Numbered from the stretch's first letter, positions 42,901 to 57,392 are shown. The stretch: DNA of 64,000 nucleotides from Conoideocrella luteorostrata (GCA_032433595.1 JASWJB010000029.1:1-64000); one strand, 5' to 3'. Program-made: numbers and translations. Notes: generated from the letters alone by a model not told the origin.

Positions 42901-43263
42901 CTATAAATAACTAAATCTATTAATACTAATAAACTATAGGGTTAATTAATTATATCGCGGTTATTAGTAGACTTAATATTGTATTTATAACAAGTAAGCT
43001 AGTAAGCTTCTTATATAACCTATTAGAAACACATTAGAAGATAGCTAATTAAGTTATTAAATATCTATACGCAACGCGATATCTAGTAATTAAATTTAAC
43101 GGAAGTTAGGAATCTAGCAAGCTAAACCTTTAAATCACGTTAGATGCCGCGTTCGCCGATAATTAGATAACCCGTCACTTATCACAAGGCTTAGTAATCC
43201 GATTATTTAATAGCCTAATTAGCTAGAATGCAACGAAGCAAGCAACTATTATAACATTATTAA
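40000..43263 (+). mobile_element. Ty1/copia retrotransposon relic (integrase, RT, RNase H)
   Basis: Reading through stops: the integrase tail/linker KVRRVRDVTFNKNIYY near 41,600 (RDVTF.E motif); IDLIHLGSPESNNRPKYH; RT start near 41,990 (LSVFTLGY.E.PYYT); YKFNKYNYLIKFKAYLYIKG near 42,230; NAVNTFINSLLNKEVYI (DAVNAF) near 42,390; the YVDD equivalent near 42,617-42,655; then INYIAVISRLNIVFITSKLV and the RNase H start ITLDAAFADN...ATKQAT near 43,140-43,250. It breaks off at 43,263 where another LTR element begins. A 27-bp triplication lies near 40,590-40,660. Confidence 0.82.
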
Positions 43264-43405
43264 TGTAAGGTGCGCACGTGAGTAGGCACGTGGCCCCGCT
43301 AATCGCTAGTATATCGGGAGCCTCGCGCGCACACGTAGCTTAGGAGGCAAGCTTTAGTATAATATACAGAGTCCCTATATATTCTTGCCTAGCTACGTAA
43401 CTATA
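43264..43405 (+). mobile_element. Probable LTR with a GC-rich start
   Basis: TGTAAGGTGCGCACGTGAGT begins exactly where the copia RNase H stops. The first ~80 bp retain CG-rich sequence unlike anything around. I read it as the 5' LTR of the gypsy element that follows; the end near CTACGTAAC is a guess and no matching 3' LTR was found. Confidence 0.55.
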
Positions 43406-46400
43406 ATTTAATAATTCTAAAGCTTCTTATTAGCTACCTAAGAATAATATAGGATTAAGAATTACCTAAAGCGCTAGCCCTATAAGGGATACCCCTTAGC
43501 TACCCCTAGTAGAGATTACTAGCCTTAATACTATAACTAAACCTAAGGAACCTCTTAGCCTTAAGGCTTAATAAGTAGTAATCTAAGCCTAAATTACTTA
43601 GCTTAAAGAACTTTAAGCGCTATAAGTAAAGAAAGCAAAATTATTATAATAATTAAGTATATATAATAATTATAATATTACTAAACTTATATACTTTATT
43701 AACTTATAAAAGTATAAAACTTAAATTAATAACTTAAATTATATTTTTAATAAAATAAAGTAAAAATATTAATAAAACTATAAAAAAATTCTTTTTATAC
43801 TTAATTATATATATATTATATATAAAGTAAAATAAAATTAATATTTTAATAAATAAATAAAAAGTTATTATAAATTTCTTAAAAATAACTAAAAAAAGTT
43901 TTAAATTTAAACCTTTATTTTTCTTAAGAATATAATTAATTAAAAGGCTTAAATAATAACTTAATTAAAAAATATAAAGTAATAAAATAATTAAAGCTTT
44001 ATAAACTTTAATATTTACCTTAATTTCTTAGAAAAATATATAAAAAAAGTTAATAAAAAGTAAAAAACCTTTATATTTTTTATAAAGCTATAGCTAAGCT
44101 TATAAAATTATATTAATCTTTATATAATTATAACTAAGAAAATAAAATAAAAAGTAATTTAATTAACCTAGTAATTCTAAAATATAATATTAATAAATAA
44201 TAAATAAAAGTAAAATATAATTATAAAAAAAAGCCTCTTTAAGGTAATATATTATAATTAAAATAAATCCCTTAATATATTTTAATAATTCCTTATAAAT
44301 TTAAAAAAAAAATACCTTTATAATTACCTTAAATAACTAAAAGGTTAAAAAAAAAAAGTATTATAATTATAATAATACTAAATACTTATAATATAACTAT
44401 AATAAGCTAAGGAAAAACTTAAGAAATTATTAATAATAAAAGTAATTACTTTTACTTTAATTACTAAAATAATAATATTAATAAAATATTATTTTTATAT
44501 ATTAATTATTATATATAAATAAAATATTATTAAAATATTTATAAATCTTAATAATTATATTATATTTAATATTATTAATATATAATTTATATAATAATAT
44601 AATTTTATTTATATATTAATAATAATATTAACCCTTTAAGTAATTAAATTCCTTATAATTTCTTAATATAATATTTATAAAATATTAATTATAATTATAA
44701 ACTTTTAAAGCTAAATAAAAAGTTTTTTATTACTTTATATTATTATTAATAAAAACCTAAGAATAAAGGGAAGCTTTATATTAATTAAAATATATATATT
44801 TATAAAACTATAAGTTTACTTTTTTTTTTATAAAAAAAAGTAATAATTTAAAAAAAAAAAGGTTTTTATTAATAAATTACTAAAAATTTACTAAAGAAAC
44901 CTAAGGTTTAGCTATAATATATATTATTATTAATATTTTAAAGAATTAATTTATTTCTTTTAAAAATAAAAAACTTATAAAAAGGTATAAAAATATAAAT
45001 AATATTCTAAGAAAACTTTAAAAATATAAAAATATATTTACCTTAAATAAAGCTAATATTTTATTAATTATAAAGAAAATAAATTATATAATTAACTTTT
45101 TTACTAAATTAATATTATTATATAGCTTTATTTACTTTTTTTTATAAAAAAAGCTTTAAAAACTATAAAAATATCTTAATAATAATTTAGTAAAACGTTA
45201 TATTAAACTTTTTAAAAGCTTAGTAAGTATACTTATATTTTTTATATTAAAGAAAAATAATATACTTTAATTATATATTAATTACTAAAAACTTAATAAA
45301 ATTATAAAAAAAAATTACTATATTTTTTTTTTAATTTTAAAGATTTTAAATTAATATTAAGGTATAAAGTTTTTTATAAAAATTAATATTAAGAATATTT
45401 ATTATTAAATTTATATTAAAAAAAGTAATAAATAAAAAACTATATTTAAAATTAAATATAAGTATTATAAATACTTAGTTATACTCTTTAAACTTATTAA
45501 TACTTTTATTATATTTTAAAGTTATATTTATTAAGTATTATATAAGCTATTAAATATTATTTATATAGTGTATTTAAATAATATTTTTATTTTCTTTAAA
45601 ACCTAAGAAAAGTATATAAAATATATTTAATAAGTACTTAAGTAAATAAAGCTTATTAAGTTATATATAAAGCTTTTAAAATACTTTTTTTACTAAAAGT
45701 TTATAGAATTCTTAAGGTTTATTTTATTAATTATTAATACATTAATAAACCTTTAGTAAGTAATTACTATTTAAGAATAAAAAAAGCTAATTATTTTCTA
45801 AAAAATATAAGTCTTTTTAGGTTTTTATAACTTTTATAAATAATTTATATATAAATATTTTATTATTATAATATTATTAAATATTCTTATAAAAAGTAAT
45901 TAAAAAAGTATTTAAATTAGTAAATTTATATTTAAAAATAAAAAAAAAAGGTATTTAATTAATTAAAAGCTATATTTTAGTAAGCTTTTTTACTTTATTA
46001 TTATAATTTAAAATAATTTATATAAATTAAAACTAATACTTTTATATTTATAATAATAAAAATCTTTTTATAACTTAATTAAAATAAAAAATATTACCTT
46101 ATAGCCTTTTAGTTATATAAGTTTATTAATATTAAATATAATTATAATATAATAAATTAAAAACTCTTTATTATTATAAAATTCTTTAAATATTAATAAT
46201 ATTATATTAAAAATATAATAAACTTAATAAAGGTTCTCTTAAATTATTATAACTTATAAACCTTTATAAAGTAACTAAAGTTAAATAAAAAATAAGTAAA
46301 GTAATATATATTTTTTTACTTTTTTTATTTTATTATTAAGTATTAAATTAAGAAAAGTAACTTAATTAATATACTATTAAAATAACTAAATTATAAAAAA

Positions 46401-47169
46401 AAACTTATAATAAATAAAAAGTTATTACTAAAACTTTATAAAAAAATAATATTTACTTAAGTAATAAAAAAAAAATATTAATATATTAAGAAAAATATAA
46501 TAAAATACTTTTAAAAACTTAATAAGTCTTTATTTTAAAAAATAACTTTAAAAAAGTATATAAAGCCCCTAAAAAAAATACTATAATATTTATAAGCTAA
46601 GTAATTACTAAGGATTTAATAAAAAGTAAGCTAAATAATAAAACCTTTTAAAATAAAATAATATATATATAATATATTATAATATAAAGGGTTAAGAAAG
46701 CTATAGTACTATAAAACCCTTATAATCTTAAGTTATAAAAGTTATTAATATAGCTAATAAAAGTAGCTTAATATAAAAATATAAAACTTTAAAGATAAGT
46801 TACTAATAAGACTATTATAAATAATAAAAAAAGACCTAGCTTATAAAGCTAAAATATAAGTAGCCTCTTAATATATAAAGACTAAGTAACTATTCTATAA
46901 AAACTTACCTTATAATAAGAGTTACTATAGCTATATTATAATAATTTACTAGTAAGTTACTTTAAAATAAACTATACTCTTAAATTACTAAGATATAACT
47001 TTTATTAGCTAAAGATAAAAAATATTATAACTAACTATATTAAAAGCTATATAGTATATTAATAAGTAGTTATAAGAAGGTATTATTTATATAATACCTT
47101 AGAATTATTACTAATACTATAGTAACTATAAGTAAAAATCTTAATAGATTTTATTATTAACTTACCTAA
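43406..47169 (+). mobile_element. Ty3/gypsy relic, truncated in integrase
   Basis: Reverse transcriptase near 45,300-45,900: YKYYKYLVILFKLINTFIIF (LPFGL.NAP.TFQ), IVYLNNIFIFF (VYLDDILIF) at 45,561-45,600, then the FLGFYNFYK segment. The integrase begins near 46,900 and IDFIINLP (DFITDLP) lies at 47,146-47,169, where a family C LTR cuts it off. Gag upstream is not readable. Confidence 0.75.
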
Positions 47170-47446
47170 TGTTGCGTAAAATAGATAGCTAGATCTGACA
47201 CAAGCTGTACTAGTTACTCACGTAACGGATCCGACTTATAAGAGGTTAAATCTTGCCTGTTAGTAAATAGAATTAATAATAACCTTATAATTATCTAAGA
47301 TCTAACTTATTACTGCTTTGTTTTGCTTCCCTTTACCTAAATACTAATAATACTAATACTATAGCTAATATAGATAACTAATATATTATGTCTAGTAACC
47401 TACTAGCTATATCTAGCACATAATATACTAGATTTAGTATATAATA
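47170..47446 (+). mobile_element. LTR, family C, copy 1 (mutated)
   Basis: TGTTGCGTAAAATAGATAGC ... TATATAATA, 277 bp, colinear with 57,110-57,387, differing mainly by transitions (GCGTAGAATAG to GCGTAAAATAG, CCAGCACGTAAC to CTAGCACATAAT). Flanks CCTAA and AGTAG are not a duplication. Confidence 0.85.
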
Positions 47447-50400
47447 AGTAGTAGTAATTACTCTTAATATACTGCCTTTAAAGAGCCTTATTATGATTTT
47501 AATATATTAATATCTAAGACTAACTAGCTTAGAGATTAATACTAATTAGGTGTTTTAACTAAAATACTTACCTTATTAGAACTTATTATAATCTAAGAGC
47601 TTTAGAGCTTTTTATAGTTAAATTTAGATTTTACTTATAAGAAATAAAGATTATAAAATACTATTATAATTAATAACCTTACTAAGCTATTTTACTAAAA
47701 ATATAATAATTTTAGTATTTTTTAGTAAAGTAAAACTACTTATAAGAAATTATACTTATATTACTAAAGTATTATTAACTTAATTAAATTAATAATTACC
47801 TAAAAAAATACTAAATTTATTATTTATAAGGCAAGAGAAGTAGGATTACTCTTTAAGAGTAAGTACTTAATTTATACTTTAAGTAATAAAAAAAAAATAG
47901 CTTTATAATAAATAAATCTATATAATACTTAGTAAGAACTTATTTTTTAACTAAAAAATAAAAACTAATAAAAACCTAAGAATTATTAAGAACTAAGAAA
48001 AGGAAAAAACCTTATTATTTTAAGAGAAAAACTTTACTACTTAAACCTTACTTTAGAATTATTTATTAATATAATATTTTTATTTACTTATAAATTATAA
48101 GGGTTAATTCTATTTACTTAGCTAAGAAACCCTTTACTAGAAACTTAGAAAATAAACTTAAACTTTAATAAGTTAACTAAATCTTAGGAAACTATAAAGC
48201 TATTAATAAAACTACCTTAATTAACCCCTAATTAAAATAAATAATAATAGAATTTAGCTTTAAATTTAAAAGCTATAATTTTTAAGGCTTTAAATAAGAA
48301 AAGCTAACTATTACTTTAGGAAAAATAAAACTAATAGCTTAATTTACTAATTTAATACTATAATTTATATAGTTATACTTAGTTTTTATTTAAAGAAACT
48401 TTTACCTAAGCTAATACTTATACTAGCTAGGATAAATATAGCCTTATTTACTATAATACTAAATACTAAGATAATAAAGACTAGGATTAATACTAAAAAG
48501 TAACTTATAAAACTATTTAGTATAGTTTTAGCACTTTAATAGTAAAAACTTATATAGTTAATATTATACTACTTTAATAACGCTAATACTAAGCTAATTA
48601 TATTTATAATAAGGAAACTTTTAAGAACTATAAGGACCTTAACCTATATATTCTTAATTTCCTTTTATATTAAGATAAAATTAACTAAATAATAATTATA
48701 GCTTTAATTTAAAGTAAAGCTAGCTATTCTTAAACCTAAATTATTATTAGTATTTATTATTTAAAAAACTCTTTTTATACTAAGAGAAGCTATTACTAAC
48801 TTTAATAAATTCTATATAAAAAATAGTAAATATAAAATATTTTTATTCTAAAATAAAATAAAATAATAATAACTAAGCTTTTATTATATATAAAGGAAAA
48901 TAAGTAGTTTTTTATAATATTAAATTATAAATCTAAATAGTTTAAAACTACTTAAATTAAGCTAGTTTTAATAAATAAGTATTTATTAAACTTTATATAT
49001 AAAACTTATTTAAGGGAAAAGCCTTTATTTAGTATTATTAATACCTTAATAAAGTAAAGAAAAAATATATCTTTAACTTAATACTTACTATATTTAATAT
49101 TATATAAAAAAAGTTTAATATATTAATAAAAAAAGCTATTAATTAGTTAAATAAAGCTAAATTTACTAAGGAAAATATAATAAGTAACACTTTATTATAA
49201 GATTTTATATTTAAGGTATTTTAATATATTAAAGTAAATAAGAAATAAACTAATAAGTAGCTATTAGTTTAATTTTAATAAAAGCTTAATTTAAAATTAT
49301 ATATTTAATATTTAAAACTAACTATAGAAAATAATAAATTAAAATATATTATTATAATTAAAGATAAAAAGTAAAACTTATAAGAAATAATTAAATTTAA
49401 AAAAAACCTTAATAAGGTAAGAAAAGGCACTAAACTTACTAAAGCTTATTATATTATAAATAACTTTAATAATAAATAAGAGAGAAATAATTAAATTAAT
49501 ATATACTAAAATAAGCTATACTTTAGTTAAAACTAAAATTAACCTTATTAAAACTATAAGAATTAATATAATAATAATTATAATTAAGAACTTAGTTTAG
49601 GGTACTAAAATTACTATTAAAATTAAGACTTTTATAGTAAGAACCTAAGGTTTTATAAATAGCTATAGCTACCCTAGAATTAATAATAACTATTACTAAG
49701 TTAGCTAAAATAAGCTAAATAATAAGAGAATTCACTAAGGCTATTAATAAAAGGGATTAATAAGAATAATAACTCTTAACTAAAATAGAATAAATACTAT
49801 AAGAATTAGCCTTAGTATTAATAAAATTAGTAAAACTAAGACTAATTATAGGTATAAAGATTTTATAAATAGTATTAGCTATAAAGCTAAGACTCTTTAT
49901 ATATATATATTATAATATATAAAGATAATTCTAACTATAAAATATATAAAGCTTACTTAAAGGCTAAAGGATACTTTTTTATTAAAGAAAAAAAGAAATA
50001 TAATAATTAAGATAATAATAATAAATTTAAGAATAAAACTAACTTTACTAAAGCTTACTTTATAAAACTATATAAGGAAAAGGCTAAGTATATATACTTT
50101 AGTAATAAAAATATTATTATTTAACTAAGAACTTATAGTATATTAAAATTAATTAAAGAATAAGTAATAAAAGTTATACCTTAATTATAAGAAGTTAAAA
50201 TTAACTATTAAACTATAAATTCTTACTTATAAGTATTACTTAAGTTTTATAATAAAGGGAATACTTATATTATTTACTTAAATATAAGAACTTTTGCTAT
50301 TTTAGCTAATAAAAACTAGCTTTTTTAGTATAAAATTAATATTAAATAAAGAAAGTAAAGGCTTAAATTAATAAAAAAGGTATAATTAATATTTATTATT

Positions 50401-53400
50401 ATAGAAATAATAACTTTTAACTTCTATATACCTAGAGTTATATAAGGAATAAAAATTACTAGTTACTTTATAATAATAATAAATATAATATAAGATTTAG
50501 GCCTAAAACTATTATTAAGAACTAACTTTTTATATAAATATAAAATAAAAATTAACTTTATTTATTTATAAGTTATTTTTTACTTTATTTATAGTATATT
50601 TATTAAAGCTAAAATATTTAAATAACCTAAGTATATTTTATATAAAAAGGTTATAATAATATATATAATAAAGGTTTTGCTTAATTAAAGCATAATAATA
50701 CTTATAACTTAAAAGGAATTAAACTATAAAGCTATTATTAATATACTTTATACTTATAGTATTATTAATAGTATAATAAATATAATTATAAAAGAAAATA
50801 ATAATAAAACCCTTATTACTTATAATAAAATAAGTAAAACCCTTAAAATTATAAAAAGTTAAAAAATAACTTTTCTTAAAGATATATAGCTATTTAAAAC
50901 TAATTAAAAAATTAAAAATATTAGCGCTTATACTATATATTTTATAAAGAATATTTTTGCTAAAAAGGCAAAGTAAATAGAAAAAAATACTAATAATAAA
51001 AAAAATAAACTAAACCCTTAAGACATTAATTATAAGCTTTTATTATATAGAATATTTTACTCTAAAGATATTAAATATACCCTTAACTAATATAGTATTT
51101 ATGTTATAATAACTAATAATAATATTATAGCTTAGTTTAAGGCTTTAAATAATAAATTTAATATTTATTATAATAAAAGTATTATTCTTATACTAAAAAA
51201 CTAAAAAATAAGGATTAATTTTATAAAAAAATAGTAAAACTAATATAAAATAATTTAACTTTACCCTTTTAGTGTTAAAGATTATTAAAAACTAAATAAA
51301 GTTTATAATAAGTTATATATAAATAAAAAAATATTATATTTAAATAACTTAATATTAATTACTTACTTAGTATTTATTATATAAAAAGGCAAAGGTAACT
51401 TAATAAAAGAAAGAGTTATTATTAATATAAAACCTATAAATAGCTTAATAGTACTTAATATTTACTCTTTACTAAATTAATTTAATATTATAGAAAATAC
51501 TTATAGTAAAAAGTACTATTTTATATTTAATAAATTTAGTTTTTTTTATTAATTACTTATCTTTTAAGTATACTAAAATAAAATAATTATAATATTAAAA
51601 AAAGGCCTTAAAGTATTAAATATAGCCCTTATAGGGTTTAAGAATACACTAGCTTATGCTTAATAATATATAAACTAGCTATTTAAAGACTATAAGGACT
51701 TTATATATATTTATATTAATAATATAATTATTTTTTTTAATAGTTTAAAGGATTATCTTAAGTATTTTATAATAGTTCTTTATATTATTAAAGAAAATAA
51801 GCTAATAATTAAAGCTAAAAAGTTATTTATTAGCTATTTTATTATTTAGTTATTAGGTTTTATTATAAATAATAAAGGAATTATTAATATATTAAACTAA
51901 ATTAAGGCTTTTAATAAAATAAAGTTCTTAAATAACTTATTATTACTTAAAACCTTTATTAAAATAGTTAAATTCTTATAAAAAGAAATCCCTTAATTTA
52001 ATTTATAAATTTAACCTTTTTAAGAGTAAAAAATATAGCTTTTATAATAAGCTTAAAAAGAAAAGAGCACTTTTATAAGACTTTTTAAGCTTATAAGAAA
52101 GTAAAAAATATAATAAATAATATTTATACCTAATAAGAAGGAAATTTAAGCCTTTTATAAAATAAAAATATTACTTAGTAAAAAGCTTATTTTATATTAT
52201 TATAATTTAAAAAGACTATTTTTCCTTAAAATTAATACTTATAAAGAAGGATTTAGCTTATATATATTTTAATTATATAAGAAATAAAATAAAACTAATA
52301 TATTAAGAAAAAATATTAAACCTAAGAAATTAAAGCTAATTTTATTCCTCTTAAGGTTAACCTTAGCTATTAAAGAATAATATAAATCTATAGAAGTAAA
52401 AGTAACTATAATAGTATAAGGTATTAAAAAACTTAGAAAAATAGTTTAATTAAACTAGCTAATTATTAATATTATTATAAATTACTTACTAGCTAAAGGT
52501 ATTATTAAATATACCTTTTTAAACACTATAAACCTTAATAAAGTTAACCTTAAACTTACTAAAGTCTTTAATTACTTATCTTAATTTAACTTTAAAATCT
52601 TTTATATTCTAAAAATACTTAATATAATACTTAATATATTATTATAACTTCTTATTAATCTTAGCTATAAATAAGCTATAAAAGGAAGTTAATTTAATAA
52701 GCTTAATATAAGTATATATTTTTTTAATAAAATAATAAGTATAGTAATAATTAATAAGAGATTTAAAGTAGGAATTATTAAAGGCTATAAATATAACACT
52801 AAACTTAGCTAAATTATAGCTATAATTAAGGTATTCTAGGAAAAATAATATATATATAGAAATATAAAAAGACTAAAAAAACTATTATATAAATAGGATT
52901 TATATAAGAATAGCTTACTTTATTATATTATAATTAATAAAATATATAAACTATATATCCTAAGCTTAATAGTTAAAACTATCTTAAAGGTAGTTTATAA
53001 TAACTAATATTACTTTAGGATTACTTATATAGCAATAGAATTATAGTTAGTTAGTATTCTATAAATAAGTAGTTAAATTTAGGAATTTATAGCTTATTAT
53101 ATAGTATATAAAGAAAATATAATTAATAAGTAAAAATTACTAAGGAAACTCTAATTTATATAGGTAAATCCTACTTTATTCTATATAGTATTACTTAACT
53201 TTATTATAAATTTACCTAAAATTAAGGCTAAAGGTATAATATAAGCTATACTAAAATACTTAGCCCTTAATATATTATGCTTTATAAATTATATATTCTT
53301 AAAATATATAATACTTTTAATAAGCTATATAATATATTTAGCGGAATTATAAGTAACCTTATTACTTAGAGAATTATACTTATTTAACTAAGGTATACTA

Positions 53401-54350
53401 TAATAAATTATTAGTAATAGAAATTTAAAGTTTATATTTAATATTTAAAAAGCTATATTTAATTAACTTAATATTAAATTCCTTATAGCTATAATATATT
53501 ACTTATAAATAAATAGTTTTATAAAATAAAAAAATTAAATAATTAAGGTTATAATTTAATTTTATACTATAACTAACCTAAATATAACTTAAGATAAAAT
53601 ACTTTTAGTGCTTTAGTATTATCTTAATAATACTAGGGCTATAAGTATTAAAATAGCCCTAAATAAGCTATTATATAAGTTTAAACTATTAAGTATTATA
53701 GATTTAATCTCTCTAAAGACTATATTTAATATTAAATTAAGTATAATTAATATTACTATATTTTATAAAATATTCTAGTATAAAGCATAGCTTATAATTA
53801 CTATAGCTATAGCTTTTGCTAAAATATAGTATAATAATAAGTATAAACTTATTAATATTAACGCAGGAGATATAATATATTTATAACTATATAAAGGATA
53901 TTATTTACCTAGTAAAGCTAAGAAAAAGTAGTTACTTAGTAAAGCTAAACCCTATAAAATACTTAAAAAAATTAACTCTTTAGTATATAAACTTAACTTT
54001 CTTAGTAAATTAAGAGTATATCCTATAATATTAGCTATATACCTTTAAAAACCTACCTAAGAACTAAATCCCTTTATAAAATTAATACCTTTATTATTAC
54101 TTATTACTCTTAAAGAAAAGGAAATAGTAAATTACTAAGAAATTAAATATATTATAACTTATTAAATTAAGTATAAATAAGGTAAAAGTAAACCTTAGGT
54201 TAAGTTTTTAGTTAAATAAAAAGGTTTTACTACTAAAAATAACTAATAAATTACTAAATTTAACTTATATAAAAACACTACTAAAATAGTTAAAAAATAT
54301 TAAAGCTAATACTTAATAAATTAAAACAAAGAAAGTTAAAGAAAGAAAGA
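47447..54350 (+). mobile_element. Chromodomain Ty3/gypsy relic, plus-strand copy
   Basis: RT: FIYIYINNIIIFFNSLKDYL (FVYIDDIIIFS) at 51,695-51,740. Integrase: YHPQTDG equivalent near 53,491-53,520 with ISNRNLKFIFNI before it. C-terminal: INAGDIIYL.LYKGYYLPSK (GDRVYL.L..GY.LP), PYKILKKINSLVYKLNFLSK and a chromodomain EIKYIITY...VKFLVK.KGF at about 54,140-54,260. The left part (47.5-49.9 kb) should be gag, but I cannot read a family motif. The inverted partner is at 59,640-64,000. Confidence 0.8.
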
Positions 54351-56096
54351 AAAAATAACTAAAGGTTAAGATTAATAATTTAGGTACTAAAGCTAATTTA
54401 AGGTATAATATATAGCTATATCTCTTATAAGTAAAGGTATACTTTAGACTTTACTTTTATATTACTTTTACTTTAAGCCCTTAAAACCCTTATTACTAAT
54501 TTCTGCTTATTACTACTAAAAGTTCCCTTTTACTGCTTATTTTAGCACTTACTTATTGCTTATTTTAGCTTATTGCTACTAAGGTCTCCCTTCCGCTGCT
54601 AAATCTAAACTTAAGATATATTTTTAGGCGCTTTTTATTACTAAATTTATGCTAAAACTCGTAGTAAAGGTGCTAAGGCTAAAATTACTTATAACTATAA
54701 TAAAAGCACCTATAGAAAACAAAATACTTACTTTTAATAAGTTTAGAGAATAATTCTTTAAAGAAGAAAGTTAAGTCCTTAAGGTTATTAATTTTTGCTA
54801 ATGCTTTACTAAACTATAGGAATAGTAGAAGGACTTTAGAGAAAGCAGTAAGATTAACACTAAATTTAGTAAATACCTTGCTAAATCTTATAGGCATTTC
54901 GCAGAGATACTATAAAATTAAAACCCTAACCTTACTGCTTTCTATAGATAAGTTACTAAATAATAAATCTAATATCTTAGTTATACTATAAGCCTTAACA
55001 TAGAAGCTTAATAACCTAATTCTACTAAATTTAATATATATTATATTAAAGAGATAGCTTAATAAGTTAAATACTATAAAGAACTTAAAGTATATATATA
55101 AATGCATAAGATAGCGGAAAAGGCAGCATAATAAACTATTAATAATGTTAGAAATATTAGCTTATAAGAAGAGGTGCCTAGCTCTCTAGTAGCTAATCCT
55201 AGAATTACTAATACTAGCACTAGCATTGCTAACATACTTAATACTAGAACTAAGATTACTAGTTTTAATAAGAATAACTAATAAAATAATAAACTACCTT
55301 TAGCTAACCTAAATATAGATAGTAACCCTAGTTATAATATAAATAACAAAGGAATTAACCTTATAAGCAATAGAGACTCTAATATAGTATATAACTTAAA
55401 TAGTAATAACCTTAATAATAAAAATCTTAATTCTAATAACTAAGGTATACTTAATCCTATAAGTTTAACTACTAGATTTAGAAAACTAACTACTAAACTA
55501 AGTAATTATAAGAATCCTACTAGAACACTAGGAGATAAGTTATAAAGGGATTATTATAAATATATCTTTTACTTAATATATAAGATAAAAGTTAATCCTA
55601 ATAATAAAACATAGGGTTCTTACTATTATAAAGAGAAAACAAAAGAAAACTAATAAAGTATTTAAGATACCCTTTACTACTATATTATAGAATTTATATA
55701 CTATAAAGCTATACTTAATAAGGATAAAGTTAGTATTCTCCTAAATAACCCCTTGTTCTAGTTATAGCAAAGCATAATATAAATTATTATAGCTAAGTAT
55801 AAGTAATAAGTAAGGATAAATAAGGAAAGAGTAGTATAAAACAAAAAAGCCCTAGAGGTAGCTAAAACTAGTAATACTTAGTATAAACCTATCTAGGCAT
55901 TAACCCTATCTAAGGCAGGTATTATATAATAATCTAAAAATAAAGCTAAATAAGCTATAATTACTACTATAAATAGGGGTTTCCTTAAACACTAATATTA
56001 AATTCTTAATATAACCTTTATAGTAATATTACTATTATATAAGGAGATTTTAGTATCCTAATTCCTATAACCTTATAGCTTAGTTAATAGTATATT
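54351..56096 (+). mobile_element. Extra ORF downstream of the plus-strand pol
   Basis: Through stops: SLVANPRITNTSTSIANILN, TTRFRKLTTKLSNYKNPTRT, DTLYYYIIEFIYYKAILNKD. The corresponding region of the minus-strand element (57.4-59.4 kb) reads TIRFSKLAT.LSNNYNAIGI and DILYTYTLKFTTYKALLNKL, so it is a shared coding unit of the element, in an unusual position after integrase. Confidence 0.55.
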
Positions 56097-56373
56097 TGTT
56101 ACGTGCTAGTTCTAGCACGTTACGTGCTAGATACGGCTAGTGGGTTGCTAGACGTAACACGTTAGTTATCTATATTAGCTATAGTATTAGTATTATTAGT
56201 ATTTAGGTAAAGGGAAGCAAAACAAGGCAATAATAAGTTAGATCTTAAATAGTTATAAGATTATTATTAATTTTATTTACTAATAGGCAAGATTTAATCT
56301 TTTATAAGTTAAATCTATTACGTGAGTAACTAGTATAGCTTATATTAAGTCTAGCTATTTATTCTACGTAATA
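56097..56373 (-). mobile_element. LTR, family C, copy 2, inverted
   Basis: TGTTACGTGCTAGTTCTAGC ... ATTCTACGTAATA is the reverse complement of copy 3. No target duplication (ATATT versus AGTGC). Confidence 0.85.
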
Positions 56374-57104
56374 AGTGCTATGTAATATAAAAAGAAAATA
56401 ACTATCCTAGTTATATAAACACTAAACCTTACCCCTTTTATATTAACTTTATTAATTAAAAATATAAAAATAACCTTATACTCTTTATTATAAGTATAGT
56501 ATTAAATTTATTTACTTATTTATTAATCTTAGCAGGGATAATATAGTATTATTACTACTATAAAAAATAAAAGTAATAAAGTAAAAGTTTCTTTTAACTA
56601 AATTTAATATAACCTTAATAGATTTTATTTATTATCTTAGTAAGTTTATTCTTAATTAAATAAAATTTTAATTATAAAATAAAATTCTAAGTATAAATAA
56701 GGCCTTAATAGTATTATAGTGTAAATAATCTTAAGTAGTTTAAAATCCTTATTAATTAATTAAGTTTTATACTCTTATTAATTACTTTTGCTCTTTTTTT
56801 AAGCTATTCTCCTTTCTTACTATATCTTTCTTTTTTATTATTTTCTTTGCCTTTTCCTTAACTATATTACTAAACTTTAGTTACTTTACTAATACCTTAG
56901 TTTATAGCGCTAGTATTACTAATTTTCTCCTTATTTTTAACTATTTTTAAGCTAGGGATAGTATTCTTTTAGTAACTAATAAAGATTAAGTAATAAGTAA
57001 CCTCTTTTATTTTCCCTTTTAGTTATATTATTTAAAAGGCTTAGACTTATTATTATTAAATTCCTTTGTTATATTATTAAGCTTATTAGCAAAAGCAGGA
57101 GAGG
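56374..57104. other. Unassigned AT-rich sequence between two LTRs
   Basis: No readable protein family. Confidence 0.4.
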
Positions 57105-57109
57105 CTATG

Positions 57110-57387
57110 TGTTGCGTAGAATAGATAGCTAGACCTGACATAGGCTGTACTAGTCACTCACGTGACGGATTCGACTTATAAAAGATCGAATCTTGCCCGT
57201 CAGTAGATAGAATTAACAACTACCTTATAACCATCTGAGATCTAACTTGTTATTGCTTTGTTTTTGCTTTCCTTTACCTGAATACTAATAATACTAATAC
57301 TACAGCTAATATAGATAACCGACGTGTTACGTCTAGCATCCCACTGGCCGTATCCAGCACGTAACGTGCCAGAACCAGCACGTAACA
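57110..57387 (+). mobile_element. Solo LTR, family C, copy 3, perfect target duplication, little mutated
   Basis: Starts TGTTGCGTAGAATAGATAGC, ends AACCAGCACGTAACA, 278 bp. CTATG flanks both sides (57,105-57,109 and 57,388-57,392). It keeps CG and CA dinucleotides that copies 1 and 2 have lost. Confidence 0.93.
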
Positions 57388-57392
57388 CTATG

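Noticed and set aside
54910..55107. 65-codon frame in the AT tract
   Set aside because: Chance frame in RIP-mutated retroelement sequence, antisense to a readable coding unit.
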